A stretch of 64,000 bases of DNA from Treponema sp. C6A8 (GCF_000619925.1 NZ_JHVB01000001.1:620001-684000); one strand, 5' to 3'. Counted from the first letter of the stretch, positions 8,528 to 17,965 are shown. Notes: generated by a model not told the origin, from the letters alone. Numbers and translations are program-made.

Positions 8528-10984
8528 CTACTTTTTCCGGCAATAGATTTCAAATGTATCGCCAAGTTTCAGCTTGCGGCTCTTAAAATCTGTAAGACGC
8601 CATAAAAGGCTGCCGGGTTTTGCTCCAGATTTTTTGATTTTTGCAAAACGCTCCGGATGATGACCGGTTGAAACAACCTTTACAACTTCAAATCCATATT
8701 TTTTAAGGATTTTTGCAGCCCTGGACGGTTCCCAGATTGTAAAATGATCTGCAGGACTGTTTTTGAAAAATGCCCCTGAATCAGTTTTTATGGAAACACC
8801 TTCGCCAGACGGAGTTGAAAAAGCAAAAATTCCGCCTTTTTTGGTAATTTCGCTCACTTTTTTTAATACAAAATCAAGATTATTAAAATGCTCGATAACG
8901 TACCACATGGTAACTATATCAAACTGAGAAATCCCGAACTCTTCTGCAATTTCAATCTGAGGAAACTGGGAAACAGTTGCAGGGAATTTCAATTCACGCT
9001 GAACATATTGAACAGCATCTACGCTGATATCAGTTCCAAAAGTATTGAGCCCGTGTTCGCTTGCGGCCTGCATAAAAGGCCCGTAGGCGCAGCCGATATC
9101 AAAGCAGTTTTTTTCTTTCAGGTTGCCTAAAAAAAGCATATTAATTACAGAAAGACGGCGTTTTCCCTGTTCTTTGATTGAATCAAAATCTTCCTGATAA
9201 GTTTTTCCGTACTGCTTTTTGTAATCTTCAAAGAAATATGATTTTGAATAATCGCTCTGACCGTCAGAAGAAAAGGACATATAAAGCATTCCGCAGGTCT
9301 GGCAGCGGCGGTAAGTGCGGCTGATATTTCTGGAAATTACCTTATCCGGGATAGCAGGAGCCTTCTGACAAACTGGACAGTTATAATGCTCCCCGCGGGA
9401 AAGCACTTTCAGGAATTCTCCAAGATTTTTTTCTTTAATATCAGTATTTTGGAACTTAGGATAAATATTTTTTGACTTCCATGCATCTTCGATTGATTTT
9501 TCAGAAATCTTTGAATCTGCAACATAGGCAAAGTTATATTTCTGGGCAAGATTTTTATGAAGCCTTGTAGTTGGAAGTAAAATTACGGCGCAGCCCGCAG
9601 ACATGGCCTCAAAGGCAGTTAGGCCGTAGTGAGTGATAACCAAATCGTATTGAAAAAGCTGTTCTTTAAGATTTGGAACCGGCTTAATGATTTCAAGATT
9701 ATTTACGCCCTCTGTATCAGGCGATGCAGATTTTTCTCCGCTGATGATTGCAGTGATTTTTGCATCTGAAAAATATTTTGCAGCAGAAATAGCCGCAGAA
9801 GTAGTCAGACCGGAAGGATCTTCTCCGCCAAGGCTGACTAAAACTTTTTTTACAAGGTTTCCAGCCAGGCCTTCTCTTTTATTCTGAGGCTTTTCCATAA
9901 AATCACTTTCAATAAGATTTGCCTCACGGTCAAGATTATATGAAGGAATAATATCCAGAAGGTAATCGCAGTAAGAAGTAAAATCAGAACCTTCATCAAT
10001 GGAAATTAAAGCCCGGTTAGTCTTGATTCCTTCAAGCTGAGCCTGAGTCAGCTCAAAAGAATCTGTAACGATTACAGGACAATAAGTTTCATCCGGGAGA
10101 AAATCAATTATCTGAAAATCCTGCAAGCCCTGAGCCTTATACTGATTAACAAGGCTGTCAGTCTCTTCAAGAGTCTTATCGTGAGGAATATAGACAAAAT
10201 AGTGATTTTTACTTGCCGCAGAAAGACAGCGGTGCAAGTGTCCTGTTCCGTGCCCTTTTGTAACGGAAGGAACTAAAACTACAGGAAATTTTACAAGGTC
10301 GCTGCAGGCCGCATGAACAATTTCTTCTGTTGAAAAAGGACCTTGTGACTTAAGGCTATTTACAATCTGGCAGGCCCGCAGAAAATCAGACGGAGTATCG
10401 ATTGTTGTACGTAATTTAGGAAAATAAAAACGATTAGGAGCCTTAATAAATTCACACTTAAAGGTTTCCTTGTGATTGTAAAGTGCCGGCCCCACGTGCT
10501 CGTGGTCGTAAGGCTCTGAAGTAGGGCCTTCTGCTTTTAAAAGGGAGTCGGCATTAAAAATCTCAACTCCGCTTCCGTGTGGAAGTCCTGTCCAGGTAAG
10601 GTAATCACACTTCATTCCAGACTGATTTCTGTATTCAAAATCCTTTACAGACTCTTCAGCGGCTTCGTAAAACAAGAAAGGATTGTCAGCAGTTGCCCGT
10701 ATTACGGTTTTACAGTCGATTGTGCGGAGTAAATCGCAGAAACGCTTTAATACATCATTCAAATCGCCTTTAAAGCATTCAAAATTATTCTGCTCGCAGA
10801 TAGGCTTTATAGAATCGTAGGAATCAAAATCAGTTGCAACAAAATAGCGGTCTGCATTTACCTTTCTCATGGACTGAAGCACCCAGGCAAGGACAGGCTT
10901 CCCGCCCAGCATTTTAAGGGCTTTTTGAGGGAGTCTTGTGGATGAAAGGCGGCACTGAACTATAACTACCCTGTTTGTTTTCAT
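8528..10984 (-). CDS. Three-domain fusion: SpsF-like cytidylyltransferase, GT-B glycosyltransferase/PseG-like, SAM methyltransferase
   Basis: An 818-aa cytoplasmic protein joining three activities. Residues 1-235 resemble SpsF/NeuA cytidylyltransferases (VIVQCRLSSTRLPQKALKML, RATADNPF). Residues about 245-520 look like a GT-B or PseG-like domain (VLVSLGGEDPSGLTTSAAI, VITHYGLTAFEAMSAGCAVI). A small Cys knuckle pair follows (CPVC, CQTC; about 535-575), and residues about 590-815 are a class I methyltransferase (CFDIGCAYGPFM, FDIVTMWYVIEHF). The set suggests activation, transfer or hydrolysis, and methylation of an unusual sugar. Its start overlaps the glycosyltransferase stop (ATGA). Related genes in treponemes are often named spsF; the exact sugar cannot be read from sequence. 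Confidence 0.85.
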   Translation of the reverse strand: MKTNRVVIVQCRLSSTRLPQKALKMLGGKPVLAWVLQSMRKVNADRYFVATDFDSYDSIKPICEQNNFECFKGDLNDVLKRFCDLLRTIDCKTVIRATADNPFLFYEAAEESVKDFEYRNQSGMKCDYLTWTGLPHGSGVEIFNADSLLKAEGPTSEPYDHEHVGPALYNHKETFKCEFIKAPNRFYFPKLRTTIDTPSDFLRACQIVNSLKSQGPFSTEEIVHAACSDLVKFPVVLVPSVTKGHGTGHLHRCLSAASKNHYFVYIPHDKTLEETDSLVNQYKAQGLQDFQIIDFLPDETYCPVIVTDSFELTQAQLEGIKTNRALISIDEGSDFTSYCDYLLDIIPSYNLDREANLIESDFMEKPQNKREGLAGNLVKKVLVSLGGEDPSGLTTSAAISAAKYFSDAKITAIISGEKSASPDTEGVNNLEIIKPVPNLKEQLFQYDLVITHYGLTAFEAMSAGCAVILLPTTRLHKNLAQKYNFAYVADSKISEKSIEDAWKSKNIYPKFQNTDIKEKNLGEFLKVLSRGEHYNCPVCQKAPAIPDKVISRNISRTYRRCQTCGMLYMSFSSDGQSDYSKSYFFEDYKKQYGKTYQEDFDSIKEQGKRRLSVINMLFLGNLKEKNCFDIGCAYGPFMQAASEHGLNTFGTDISVDAVQYVQRELKFPATVSQFPQIEIAEEFGISQFDIVTMWYVIEHFNNLDFVLKKVSEITKKGGIFAFSTPSGEGVSIKTDSGAFFKNSPADHFTIWEPSRAAKILKKYGFEVVKVVSTGHHPERFAKIKKSGAKPGSLLWRLTDFKSRKLKLGDTFEIYCRKK

Positions 10985-11937
10985 AGGCTGCTCCAGTTTT
11001 CAATAAATTGAGTTAAATCCATCTTGAATTTGTATTTATTGCGCTCAACCCACTTTCTTGCATCATTAAACTGACGGCGCGCTTCAAGTAATCCGCAGGA
11101 AGAATGATTTTTAAATCCAAAGAAAGAAAGACGGCTTACATAAGCTGAATCATTCTTATATTTTGGAAGTTCATTTTTCAAATGATAGCGAAGGTAATCA
11201 AGATTTATTTCTTTTTCAACAAGAGGAATTTCATCGATATAAGAAAAATGAAGCATTGTTGTAAGGCGGGTCTGTTCGCCCCAGAGCCAGGAACGAAGGC
11301 CTAAATCAAGATTCTGCCAGTAAGGATTCTGAATTGTATAATCAAAACCGCCAAGATTTATAAACTTCTTTCTGTTATAAAGGGCAACAAAATCAAAAGG
11401 AAAGATTGTCTTAATGCCGTCAGTAACCGAGGCAATTCCTTCCACCGTAAAATGCTTTTTTTCAACCGAAGGAATAAATTGAACCGGAATACTGTTTTTG
11501 CCTGAATCTATAAGGCGGGGAACAACGCAGTAATAATTATCTTTAATAAGGCGTTCTGCCAGGTTTGGAAGGATGATTCCAGAAGGAATATAAAGATTAT
11601 CCCTCAAAACAAGGACGTAATCTGCATCAACTTCACTCATGGCAAGGTTGATAAGCTCGCCGTCATTTGCCTTTTCAAGAGGAACTATAAACTTAATTGA
11701 GGGATATTTTTTTGCAACATCATCAATTGCAAAGTTCTTTGGGTCGTGTTCAACAGAAACTATAGAACGGAAGTTGCATTTCAAAAGGTTATCAAAAACA
11801 TTTACCTTAAAATGACTTCCGCTTGAGTTCAAAAGAACTACAGAAATATTGAGGGTAGATTCCGAATTATTCTGATAGCCGCCGATTACAGTACGGTTTA
11901 TTTCGTGTTCATTAAAAGTTAAAGGTATAGTATTCAT
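10981..11937 (-). CDS. Glycosyltransferase family 2-like protein
   Basis: About 318 aa, cytoplasmic, no membrane segment. The GT-A features seen are a nucleotide-binding beginning (STLNISVVLLNSSG), a DADYVLVLRDN segment at the usual DxD position, an acceptor loop with FDFVALYNRKKFINLGGFD, and a long basic C-terminal tail. The first domain is divergent, so the assignment to family 2 is by general layout. Start: ATG at 11937 overlaps the end of the spiro-SPASM gene by 26 bp; a longer start at 11958 is possible. Its stop overlaps the start of the fusion gene (ATGA), so the two are translationally coupled and likely work in the same pathway. Confidence 0.78.
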   Translation of the reverse strand: MNTIPLTFNEHEINRTVIGGYQNNSESTLNISVVLLNSSGSHFKVNVFDNLLKCNFRSIVSVEHDPKNFAIDDVAKKYPSIKFIVPLEKANDGELINLAMSEVDADYVLVLRDNLYIPSGIILPNLAERLIKDNYYCVVPRLIDSGKNSIPVQFIPSVEKKHFTVEGIASVTDGIKTIFPFDFVALYNRKKFINLGGFDYTIQNPYWQNLDLGLRSWLWGEQTRLTTMLHFSYIDEIPLVEKEINLDYLRYHLKNELPKYKNDSAYVSRLSFFGFKNHSSCGLLEARRQFNDARKWVERNKYKFKMDLTQFIENWSSL

Positions 11938-13468
11938 CGCAAGCCCTGCAAATTTCACAATATTTCTTATTTATATGATCCAAAATCATCTGGTCTGATT
12001 TTTTCCAGATTTCTTCCAAAGACAGTTCAAAAACATTTCCAAGGTTATCTCCGCCGTGAGCCGCCATATTAGGACAGGCATAAACAGAACCATCAGCAAG
12101 AATTGTCATATCGCGGCGCAAATGCCAGCAGACATTACGTTCAACAGGACTCAGGTCGGCTGGTTTACAGGCCGGTAAAAGCCCCGAAAAATCGTTATAT
12201 TTCTGGATTATGCAGTTTCCGCCGCTTGAATTTGTTTTTTCATTCCAGAAGCGGAAAAAGGCTTCCAGTTCTTCTTCGTTATGATTTGTGCGGGTAAACT
12301 GAGGATAAACCATTCCGGGAAATGCCCCGCAAAGTTTTTGGACAGCAGCCAGCGCCTTAGAAAAATCTGCCTCTGAGCCGCCATTCATTTTGGCGTAAAC
12401 AGGGGCGCTTACGGCGTCAAGGCTCACAGCAAACATCAGCTTCTGATATCCGTTTGTGCTTTCTGCCGCTTTTTCATAAAGGGATTTCAAGCCGGCAATG
12501 ACATCATCTGTCAAAGAAAGCGCAGAAGTTTCTATAAATAAAGAAAGTCCTTCGTATTTGAAAACTTCTCCTGCAATTTTCAAAAAGTCCTCATGCAAAA
12601 GAGGCTCTCCCGCAAAAGATAGGTTCAAAACTGCATTTTCCGAAAAATCACTGATTTTTTTGCAAAGGCTGGCAAAGTTTTCGAAACTCATCTTATCGCC
12701 GGCAGCAGGAAATTTAGGCTCGTAAAGAGGCTTTGTATCTCGCTGACCTGTAATCTGAATATTATAAAAGCCCGGCACAGTCTTAAGCGCGCTTACATTT
12801 TCTGAAGCGATTTTTGAAAGCTCTTCTGCATCAGCATCAGAAAGTCCGCCGTCAGTAAGAAGTCCTGCCTTGTCTGCAGCCTGGTAAAGCGCCTTACACT
12901 GCAAAAACTCGTCCTTATTTCCGCAGGCAAACTTAAGTCTTAAAAGGCGCCAGTCATTTTCAGAAAGTTCAGATTCCACCTCAAAACTGTTTATGTCAGT
13001 CTTCAAAAGATTCCAGATAGTCTCGCGGCAGACAGTCTTTGCCCCCTCTTCCGCCTGAGAAGTACGGGCCAGCTCTGCAAGGATTCCCAGTGCCCCGCAA
13101 TCAATTACTTCCGGCGCAAAGCCATAAGGGAAACCGTCTGCAAAAGTATATTCACACTTATATTCAACATGGCTTGTAATAATTTTTTTTGTAAGTGCCG
13201 CGTTCAAAAAAGGCAAATCCGCGTAAGAGTAAATGACAAAGTCGGCATTCTTTTCTTTTGCAAGCTGATGAATTTTTGCCAGCAGCTGGCTTCCTGTTTT
13301 ACAGCCGCCCTTTTTCACAAAAACCAAACCTACTGTATCAATGCCGGCTGGCAAAAATTGTGCCTTCTCAAAAAAGGCAGCGCACAATTCCCGCCCGCTT
13401 TTTTCGCCGAATGCTTTTTCTTCCTGATATTTATTTTCTTCGTCAAACAGAACAACTAATGCTTTCAT
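11912..13468 (-). CDS. Spiro-SPASM protein (nucleotidyltransferase-like plus radical-SAM-like plus SPASM)
   Basis: A 518-aa protein matching the spirochaete-specific spiro-SPASM type. Residues 1-150 resemble a sugar nucleotidyltransferase fold (ADFVIYSYADLPFL). Residues about 225-420 keep the shape of a radical SAM barrel (LNLSFAGEPLLHEDFLKIA, MFAVSLDAVSAPVYAKMNGG), but the CxxxCxxC cluster motif is absent: the expected place reads RDTKPLYEP. The C-terminal SPASM domain keeps its Cys residues (NVCWHLRRD, YACPN, YCEICRACDEYY), so at least one auxiliary Fe-S cluster can form. It is the first gene of the operon running down to 5363. With no radical SAM cluster it may act in binding or nucleotide transfer rather than radical chemistry. 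Confidence 0.8.
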   Translation of the reverse strand: MKALVVLFDEENKYQEEKAFGEKSGRELCAAFFEKAQFLPAGIDTVGLVFVKKGGCKTGSQLLAKIHQLAKEKNADFVIYSYADLPFLNAALTKKIITSHVEYKCEYTFADGFPYGFAPEVIDCGALGILAELARTSQAEEGAKTVCRETIWNLLKTDINSFEVESELSENDWRLLRLKFACGNKDEFLQCKALYQAADKAGLLTDGGLSDADAEELSKIASENVSALKTVPGFYNIQITGQRDTKPLYEPKFPAAGDKMSFENFASLCKKISDFSENAVLNLSFAGEPLLHEDFLKIAGEVFKYEGLSLFIETSALSLTDDVIAGLKSLYEKAAESTNGYQKLMFAVSLDAVSAPVYAKMNGGSEADFSKALAAVQKLCGAFPGMVYPQFTRTNHNEEELEAFFRFWNEKTNSSGGNCIIQKYNDFSGLLPACKPADLSPVERNVCWHLRRDMTILADGSVYACPNMAAHGGDNLGNVFELSLEEIWKKSDQMILDHINKKYCEICRACDEYYTFNF

Positions 13469-13554
13469 AACTACCCGTTTAAAAAAATACTATTACTCTC
13501 CTAAAGTATCGGAATCTCATTGATAAAGTTAATAAAATTGATTAAATTCACCTC

Positions 13555-14790
13555 ATGTACACTTCCATGCAGCCTGCATTTGTAAATGCAAACGGAGAAG
13601 AACAAGTTTTTTCGGTTTCGCAGATAAACTCTCTCATTTCAGAAATCCTTCAGCAGACTTTCCTAAACATTACGATAGAAGGAGAAATTTCCAATTACAA
13701 GCCCAGTGCTGCGGGGCACATTTACTTTACTTTAAAGGATGAAACTTCAGCTATCAGCGCGGTAATGTTCCGCGGGGCTGCTTACAAACTAGGCTTCCGT
13801 CCTAAAGACGGCGATAAAGTCCGCTGCACGGGAAGTATTTCGGTTTATTCTCCGCGGGGAACCTACCAGATTATCGTAAATAAAATGGAAATGGCAGGAA
13901 GCGGAAACATTCTTCAGCTTCTTGAAGAACGCAAAAAAAAGCTTGCCGCAGAAGGCTTATTCGACGAGGCCCGTAAAAAGCCTCTGCCATTTTTCCCGCG
14001 TACAATAGGAGTTGTTACAAGCCCTACAGGGGCTGCAATCCGGGATATTCTGCAGATTACAAAAAGACGAAATCCAGCAGTTAATGTAATTATACTGCCC
14101 GCAATTGTTCAGGGAGCTGAAGCAGCGCAAACAATCGTAAAAATGATTGAAATTGCAAACTTTTACCAGCTCTGCGATCTTCTTATTGTAGGACGAGGCG
14201 GCGGTTCTCTTGAAGACCTGTTGCCTTTCAGTGAAGAAAGCGTAGTAAGAGCCGTAGCAGCATCCCGTATTCCGACTATAAGCGCCGTGGGCCACGAGAT
14301 AGACTGGGCACTCTGCGATTATGCCGCCGACAAACGCGCAGCCACACCAAGCGCCGCTGCCGAACTTGCAGTTCCCCTTATGGCAGATTTACAGATGCAG
14401 CTGGGCGCCTATAAAGACAACTTTTACAAAACTATCAAGCAGAAGGTTGAACATACAAAGCTTATGCTTAAAAGCTTTAATCCCGATTCCCTGGAAATCC
14501 GCTTCAGGACAATACAGCAGCCGCTTTTAAACCGTTTTGCAAATGCTAAGACTGCCCTAAGCCAGAATCTGAATGATAAAATAAGAAATTTACGCAATCA
14601 GATTCAGCAGCATAAGACTGTTTTGGAAAACGCCAGCCCGGAAACAATTTTTGCCCGCGGTTATTCCATGGTCGTTGATAAAGCGACCGGAAAGGTTGTA
14701 CGGGACGCAAAAACTCTCAGCCTTAATTCAGAAATAGAAATTACACCGGCAAGCGGAAAAATTACCGCAGCCGTAACTAAAATAAACTAG
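13555..14790 (+). CDS. xseA: Exodeoxyribonuclease VII large subunit
   Basis: Catalytic subunit of ExoVII, which degrades single-stranded DNA from both ends to oligonucleotides and acts after mismatch and other repair. The 411-aa protein has the N-terminal OB fold (about 18-115, FLNITIEGEISNYKPSAAGHIYFTLKD) and the catalytic region (about 130-330) with GVVTSPTGAAIRDI, IVGRGGGSLEDLLPFSEESVVRA and SAVGHEIDWALCDYAADKRAATPSAAAEL, then the C-terminal coiled coil and ARGYSMV. It is the first gene of xseA-xseB-mutL, divergent from the glycan operon. No clear Shine-Dalgarno precedes the ATG, and an in-frame Met lies four codons later. Confidence 0.95.
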   Translation: MYTSMQPAFVNANGEEQVFSVSQINSLISEILQQTFLNITIEGEISNYKPSAAGHIYFTLKDETSAISAVMFRGAAYKLGFRPKDGDKVRCTGSISVYSPRGTYQIIVNKMEMAGSGNILQLLEERKKKLAAEGLFDEARKKPLPFFPRTIGVVTSPTGAAIRDILQITKRRNPAVNVIILPAIVQGAEAAQTIVKMIEIANFYQLCDLLIVGRGGGSLEDLLPFSEESVVRAVAASRIPTISAVGHEIDWALCDYAADKRAATPSAAAELAVPLMADLQMQLGAYKDNFYKTIKQKVEHTKLMLKSFNPDSLEIRFRTIQQPLLNRFANAKTALSQNLNDKIRNLRNQIQQHKTVLENASPETIFARGYSMVVDKATGKVVRDAKTLSLNSEIEITPASGKITAAVTKIN

Positions 14791-14799
14791 AGGTAGAAA

Positions 14800-15081
14800 A
14801 TGAACACTTTTGAAGAAAACCTTGAAAAACTTGAAAAACTCAGTAACGACATAAAAAGAAATGATATTTCACTGGAAGACGCCCTTAAGGATTTTGAAGA
14901 AGGAATCAAGCTTGCAGCAGGAATGGAAAAGGAGCTTGAAAAAATTGAAGGCAAAATCCAGATTCTGATGAACGAGCCTGTTCCAATGGAAAAAAATAAT
15001 CCACCTCAGATGGAACTTTTTGACGGAGCTGATGAATTGACAGGAACAGCCGGCGCTCCTCAGGCAGGAACACGTCAATGA
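14800..15081 (+). CDS. xseB: Exodeoxyribonuclease VII small subunit
   Basis: The 93-aa partner of XseA; several copies bind the long coiled coil of the large subunit. The diagnostic helical hairpin is clear: FEENLEKLEKLSNDIKRNDI and LEDALKDFEEGIKLAAGMEK. The C-terminal 30 residues are acidic and extended (PQMELFDGADELT). GAGG sits 6 nt before the ATG, 9 bp after xseA. Its stop overlaps the mutL start (ATGA), so the three genes form one operon. Confidence 0.93.
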   Translation: MNTFEENLEKLEKLSNDIKRNDISLEDALKDFEEGIKLAAGMEKELEKIEGKIQILMNEPVPMEKNNPPQMELFDGADELTGTAGAPQAGTRQ

Positions 15082-16973
15082 GTCTTGAACACCCTGTAAA
15101 AACGCTTAATGCCGAAGTTGCAAGAAAAATTGCAGCCGGTGAAGTTATTGACCGCCCAAATGCAATTATCCGTGAGCTTATAGATAATGCAATCGACTCT
15201 GGCGCAAAAAACATTACCGTAGAAATCTCTGGCGGAGGTATAGAAAAAATCCGCATTGTTGATGACGGCTGCGGAATGACAAGAGACGATTTACAGAACT
15301 GTGCCCGTCCTCACGCAACAAGTAAAATTGCCACAGAAGTTGATTTAATGAATTTAACGACCCTGGGCTTCCGAGGAGAGGCCCTGGCTTCCATTGCGGC
15401 AGTTTCCCGCCTCAGCATAACTTCCGGCGGATTTAAAATGCGGGCAAGCATTACAGAAGACCATATTATTGAGCCTGCGCCACCGGTAGAAGGAACTATC
15501 GTACAGGCGGAAGGACTTTTTGAAAATTTCCCGGCCCGCCGCCAGTTTTTAAAGCGCCCTGCAACAGAAGGAATGATGTGTAAAAATACCTTTATAGAAA
15601 AAGCCCTCTGCAAAACTGATATTTCTTTCCGCTTTATTCAGGACGGAGAAATTAAAATAGATTTACCTGCCGGACAGACTCAAAAAGAGCGCTTTGTATT
15701 TGCTAACAGCTATTCAGAAGACCTTGCACTCTTTAATCAGATAGAAAATACTTCAAGCCATTTTACAGATGAAAATCCAGACTGGAAGTTTACTGTAATA
15801 ATCGGGGAACCTGCTGTAAGCCGTTCCAACAAAAAAGATATTTTTATTTACGTAAACGGACGGCGCATTCAGGAATATTCTCTTGTTCAGGCCATTGAAT
15901 ACGGCGGACAGGGATACTTTCCTAACGGCACATACCCGGTGGCCGCTGCCTTTATAGACGTGGCGCCAAGCCTTGTGGATTTTAATATCCATCCGGCAAA
16001 AAAAGAAGCCCGCTTTTACGATATTTCAGATTTGCATCACGGACTGAGCTCTACAATTAAGGCCTTTTTCCTTAAGTACACTCAGGCAAATTTTGCAGAA
16101 GATAAGCCGACAGATTTTGTAAGGGAATTAAGCTTTGGAGAAAGCACTATTTCTGAGACAAAGCCAAGCTACGAGAATCATATTTCATATAAAAATTATT
16201 CGCATACAGGTGCAGGTTCTGGAACAAGTTCCGGTGTAAGTTCCGGAGTTGATTTCAGATCCAGACTTTTAGGAGGCGGCTCTCAGACTCATACAAGTTC
16301 TTCTCAGAGCCTGGCAGGAGGCGCTTTCAAAACCTCTTCGCTTGCCGAACAGGCGCTTTCAATTTCTGAAGGCAGAAATACGTCGGAAGAGAGCCTAATC
16401 CCCCGGCCTGACGCGTCAGCGGCAGCTTCATCAAAAATCAAATTCATAGGCTCCTGCCTTGGCACTTTCCTGCTTGTTGAAAAAAACTCTACGCTTTATT
16501 TTATTGACCAGCACGCGGTTCACGAGCGCATTCTTTTTGACAAGCTTATGAATAATCAGGGAAAATCGCAGCCGCTTTTGATTCCTTACAAAATTAAAAC
16601 CGACTCCAAAAGTCAGGATAACCAGCTGGAAAAACTTAAGGATGCCCTTACTTCAATTGGCTTTACCACAAAAAAAATTCAGGACGGAGAATGGGAAATT
16701 ACTTCGATTCCGGAGCGATGGACCGGTACGGAATACGATCTTCGCACCCTGCTTTTTGTAAAGCACGTTGAACCTAAGGAAATTATCCGCTCGATTGCGG
16801 CAATGACAGCCTGTAAGGCGGCCGTAAAGGACGGTTATGTTTTAGATGACCAGACGGCAGCGGAACTGGCAGAAAAGGCTTTTACGCTGGAAGACCCTCA
16901 CTGCCCGCACGGACGACCGATTTACACGACAATCACACGCGAGCAGCTTTTTGCCCTGGTAAAGAGAACTTAA
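15078..16973 (+). CDS. mutL: DNA mismatch repair protein MutL (endonuclease-type)
   Basis: Couples MutS mismatch recognition to strand incision. The N-terminal GHKL ATPase (about 1-335) shows AAGEVIDRPNAIIRELIDNA, DDGCGMTRDD, TLGFRGEALASI and the NIHPAKKEARF segment. A Ser/Gly-rich linker spans about 365-450. The C-terminal domain carries the metal-dependent nicking motifs DQHAVHERILFD, TACKAAVK and CPHGRPI, so strand discrimination is presumably MutH-independent. The last acidic residue of the first motif is Asp where Glu is usual. mutS lies separately at 52983. The gene ends only 6 bp before the stop of the convergent TPR gene, leaving no room for a terminator between them. Confidence 0.95.
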   Translation: MSLEHPVKTLNAEVARKIAAGEVIDRPNAIIRELIDNAIDSGAKNITVEISGGGIEKIRIVDDGCGMTRDDLQNCARPHATSKIATEVDLMNLTTLGFRGEALASIAAVSRLSITSGGFKMRASITEDHIIEPAPPVEGTIVQAEGLFENFPARRQFLKRPATEGMMCKNTFIEKALCKTDISFRFIQDGEIKIDLPAGQTQKERFVFANSYSEDLALFNQIENTSSHFTDENPDWKFTVIIGEPAVSRSNKKDIFIYVNGRRIQEYSLVQAIEYGGQGYFPNGTYPVAAAFIDVAPSLVDFNIHPAKKEARFYDISDLHHGLSSTIKAFFLKYTQANFAEDKPTDFVRELSFGESTISETKPSYENHISYKNYSHTGAGSGTSSGVSSGVDFRSRLLGGGSQTHTSSSQSLAGGAFKTSSLAEQALSISEGRNTSEESLIPRPDASAAASSKIKFIGSCLGTFLLVEKNSTLYFIDQHAVHERILFDKLMNNQGKSQPLLIPYKIKTDSKSQDNQLEKLKDALTSIGFTTKKIQDGEWEITSIPERWTGTEYDLRTLLFVKHVEPKEIIRSIAAMTACKAAVKDGYVLDDQTAAELAEKAFTLEDPHCPHGRPIYTTITREQLFALVKRT

Positions 16974-16979
16974 CTTTGA

Positions 16980-17945
16980 CTACTCTGTGACAAGTTCCGG
17001 AAGGATTTCAGGCTCGTTTTTTACTTCAGGTTCCGGGGCATTTTGTGTATCATACTTCTGGAAGCGCTCTTCACTTTCACGAAGTTCAAGAAGGCGTCTT
17101 TCTTCCCGGCGGGTTTCTTCAAGCTTTCTCTGGCGTTCTTCTTCGGCAAGGCGGCCTTCTTCAAGAATCACGGCATCTTCAACAAGCATTTTTTTCTGAG
17201 AGTCTGAAAGTTTTTCGCCAGTCTGCTCTGAAATATTGTCAGGGGCTCCGAAGTTTTCATCAAAATAGATTTCAGAAAGCTCTTCATCTGTGTTATAAAA
17301 ATCAGGATTATCTTCGACAAGTTCGTCCCAGTCGCCGTTTTCATAAAAATCAGGATTTTCTGAATATTCTTCTGTGAGCTGTCTCTGGGCTGCAGCCTCG
17401 GCATCAAGCCTTCTCTGTTCTTCTTTTAACAGGCCTATCAGCTTGATGATTTTTACTCTCTGAGGATTTTTAGGGTCAAGCTTGAGGAAGTTTGTATAAT
17501 CAGAAATTGCTTCAATGTAGCGTTTAAGATGAAGATAGCTGTTGGCGCGGTTTAAGAAGGCGCGGGAAAATTTCTTATCCTGCTCAATTGAAAAAGTAAA
17601 GCATTTTGCGGCGTTATTGTAATCTTTGAGGGCAAAATAAGAGTTTCCCATATTGTATTGAATTATTGTTTTATTTGTTGAAGGACTTTTCATCGCATTT
17701 TCAAAAACTTCAATAGCTTTTTTATGCTCGCCCACCTGAGAATATGCAAGTCCCAGGTAATTATAAACGTCGGCGCTGGCCTTTCCTGTCGCTACCTCGG
17801 CTTCAAGAAGTGGAATTGATTCTTTGAATTTATTCTGAGTAAAAAGAAGTACGCCTTCTGAAAATCCAAAAAGACTGGCTGTCCCGGTAAGAAAGAAAAA
17901 AAACAAAAAAAATGAACAAGTCAACAAATTGTATTTATTTCTCAT
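16980..17945 (-). CDS. Exported TPR protein with charged coiled-coil tail
   Basis: About 321 aa. An unusually Phe-rich hydrophobic N-terminus (CSFFLFFFFLTGTASLFG) acts as signal peptide or anchor. Residues about 25-165 form four TPR units (for example AIEVFENAMKSPSTNKTIIQ, AAKCFTFSIEQDKKFSRAFL). A linker rich in Asp, Glu, Asn and Tyr with repeated NPDFY (about 195-220) follows, then a strongly charged helix (about 255-305, EEERQRKLEETRREERRLLE). Start: ATG at 17945 gives this topology; an upstream in-frame TTG at 17975 lacks support. Function unknown; a scaffold role at the periplasmic face is plausible. It converges on mutL with a 6-bp gap. Confidence 0.78.
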   Translation of the reverse strand: MRNKYNLLTCSFFLFFFFLTGTASLFGFSEGVLLFTQNKFKESIPLLEAEVATGKASADVYNYLGLAYSQVGEHKKAIEVFENAMKSPSTNKTIIQYNMGNSYFALKDYNNAAKCFTFSIEQDKKFSRAFLNRANSYLHLKRYIEAISDYTNFLKLDPKNPQRVKIIKLIGLLKEEQRRLDAEAAAQRQLTEEYSENPDFYENGDWDELVEDNPDFYNTDEELSEIYFDENFGAPDNISEQTGEKLSDSQKKMLVEDAVILEEGRLAEEERQRKLEETRREERRLLELRESEERFQKYDTQNAPEPEVKNEPEILPELVTE

Positions 17946-17965
17946 AGTTTTTCCCAATATAAAGT

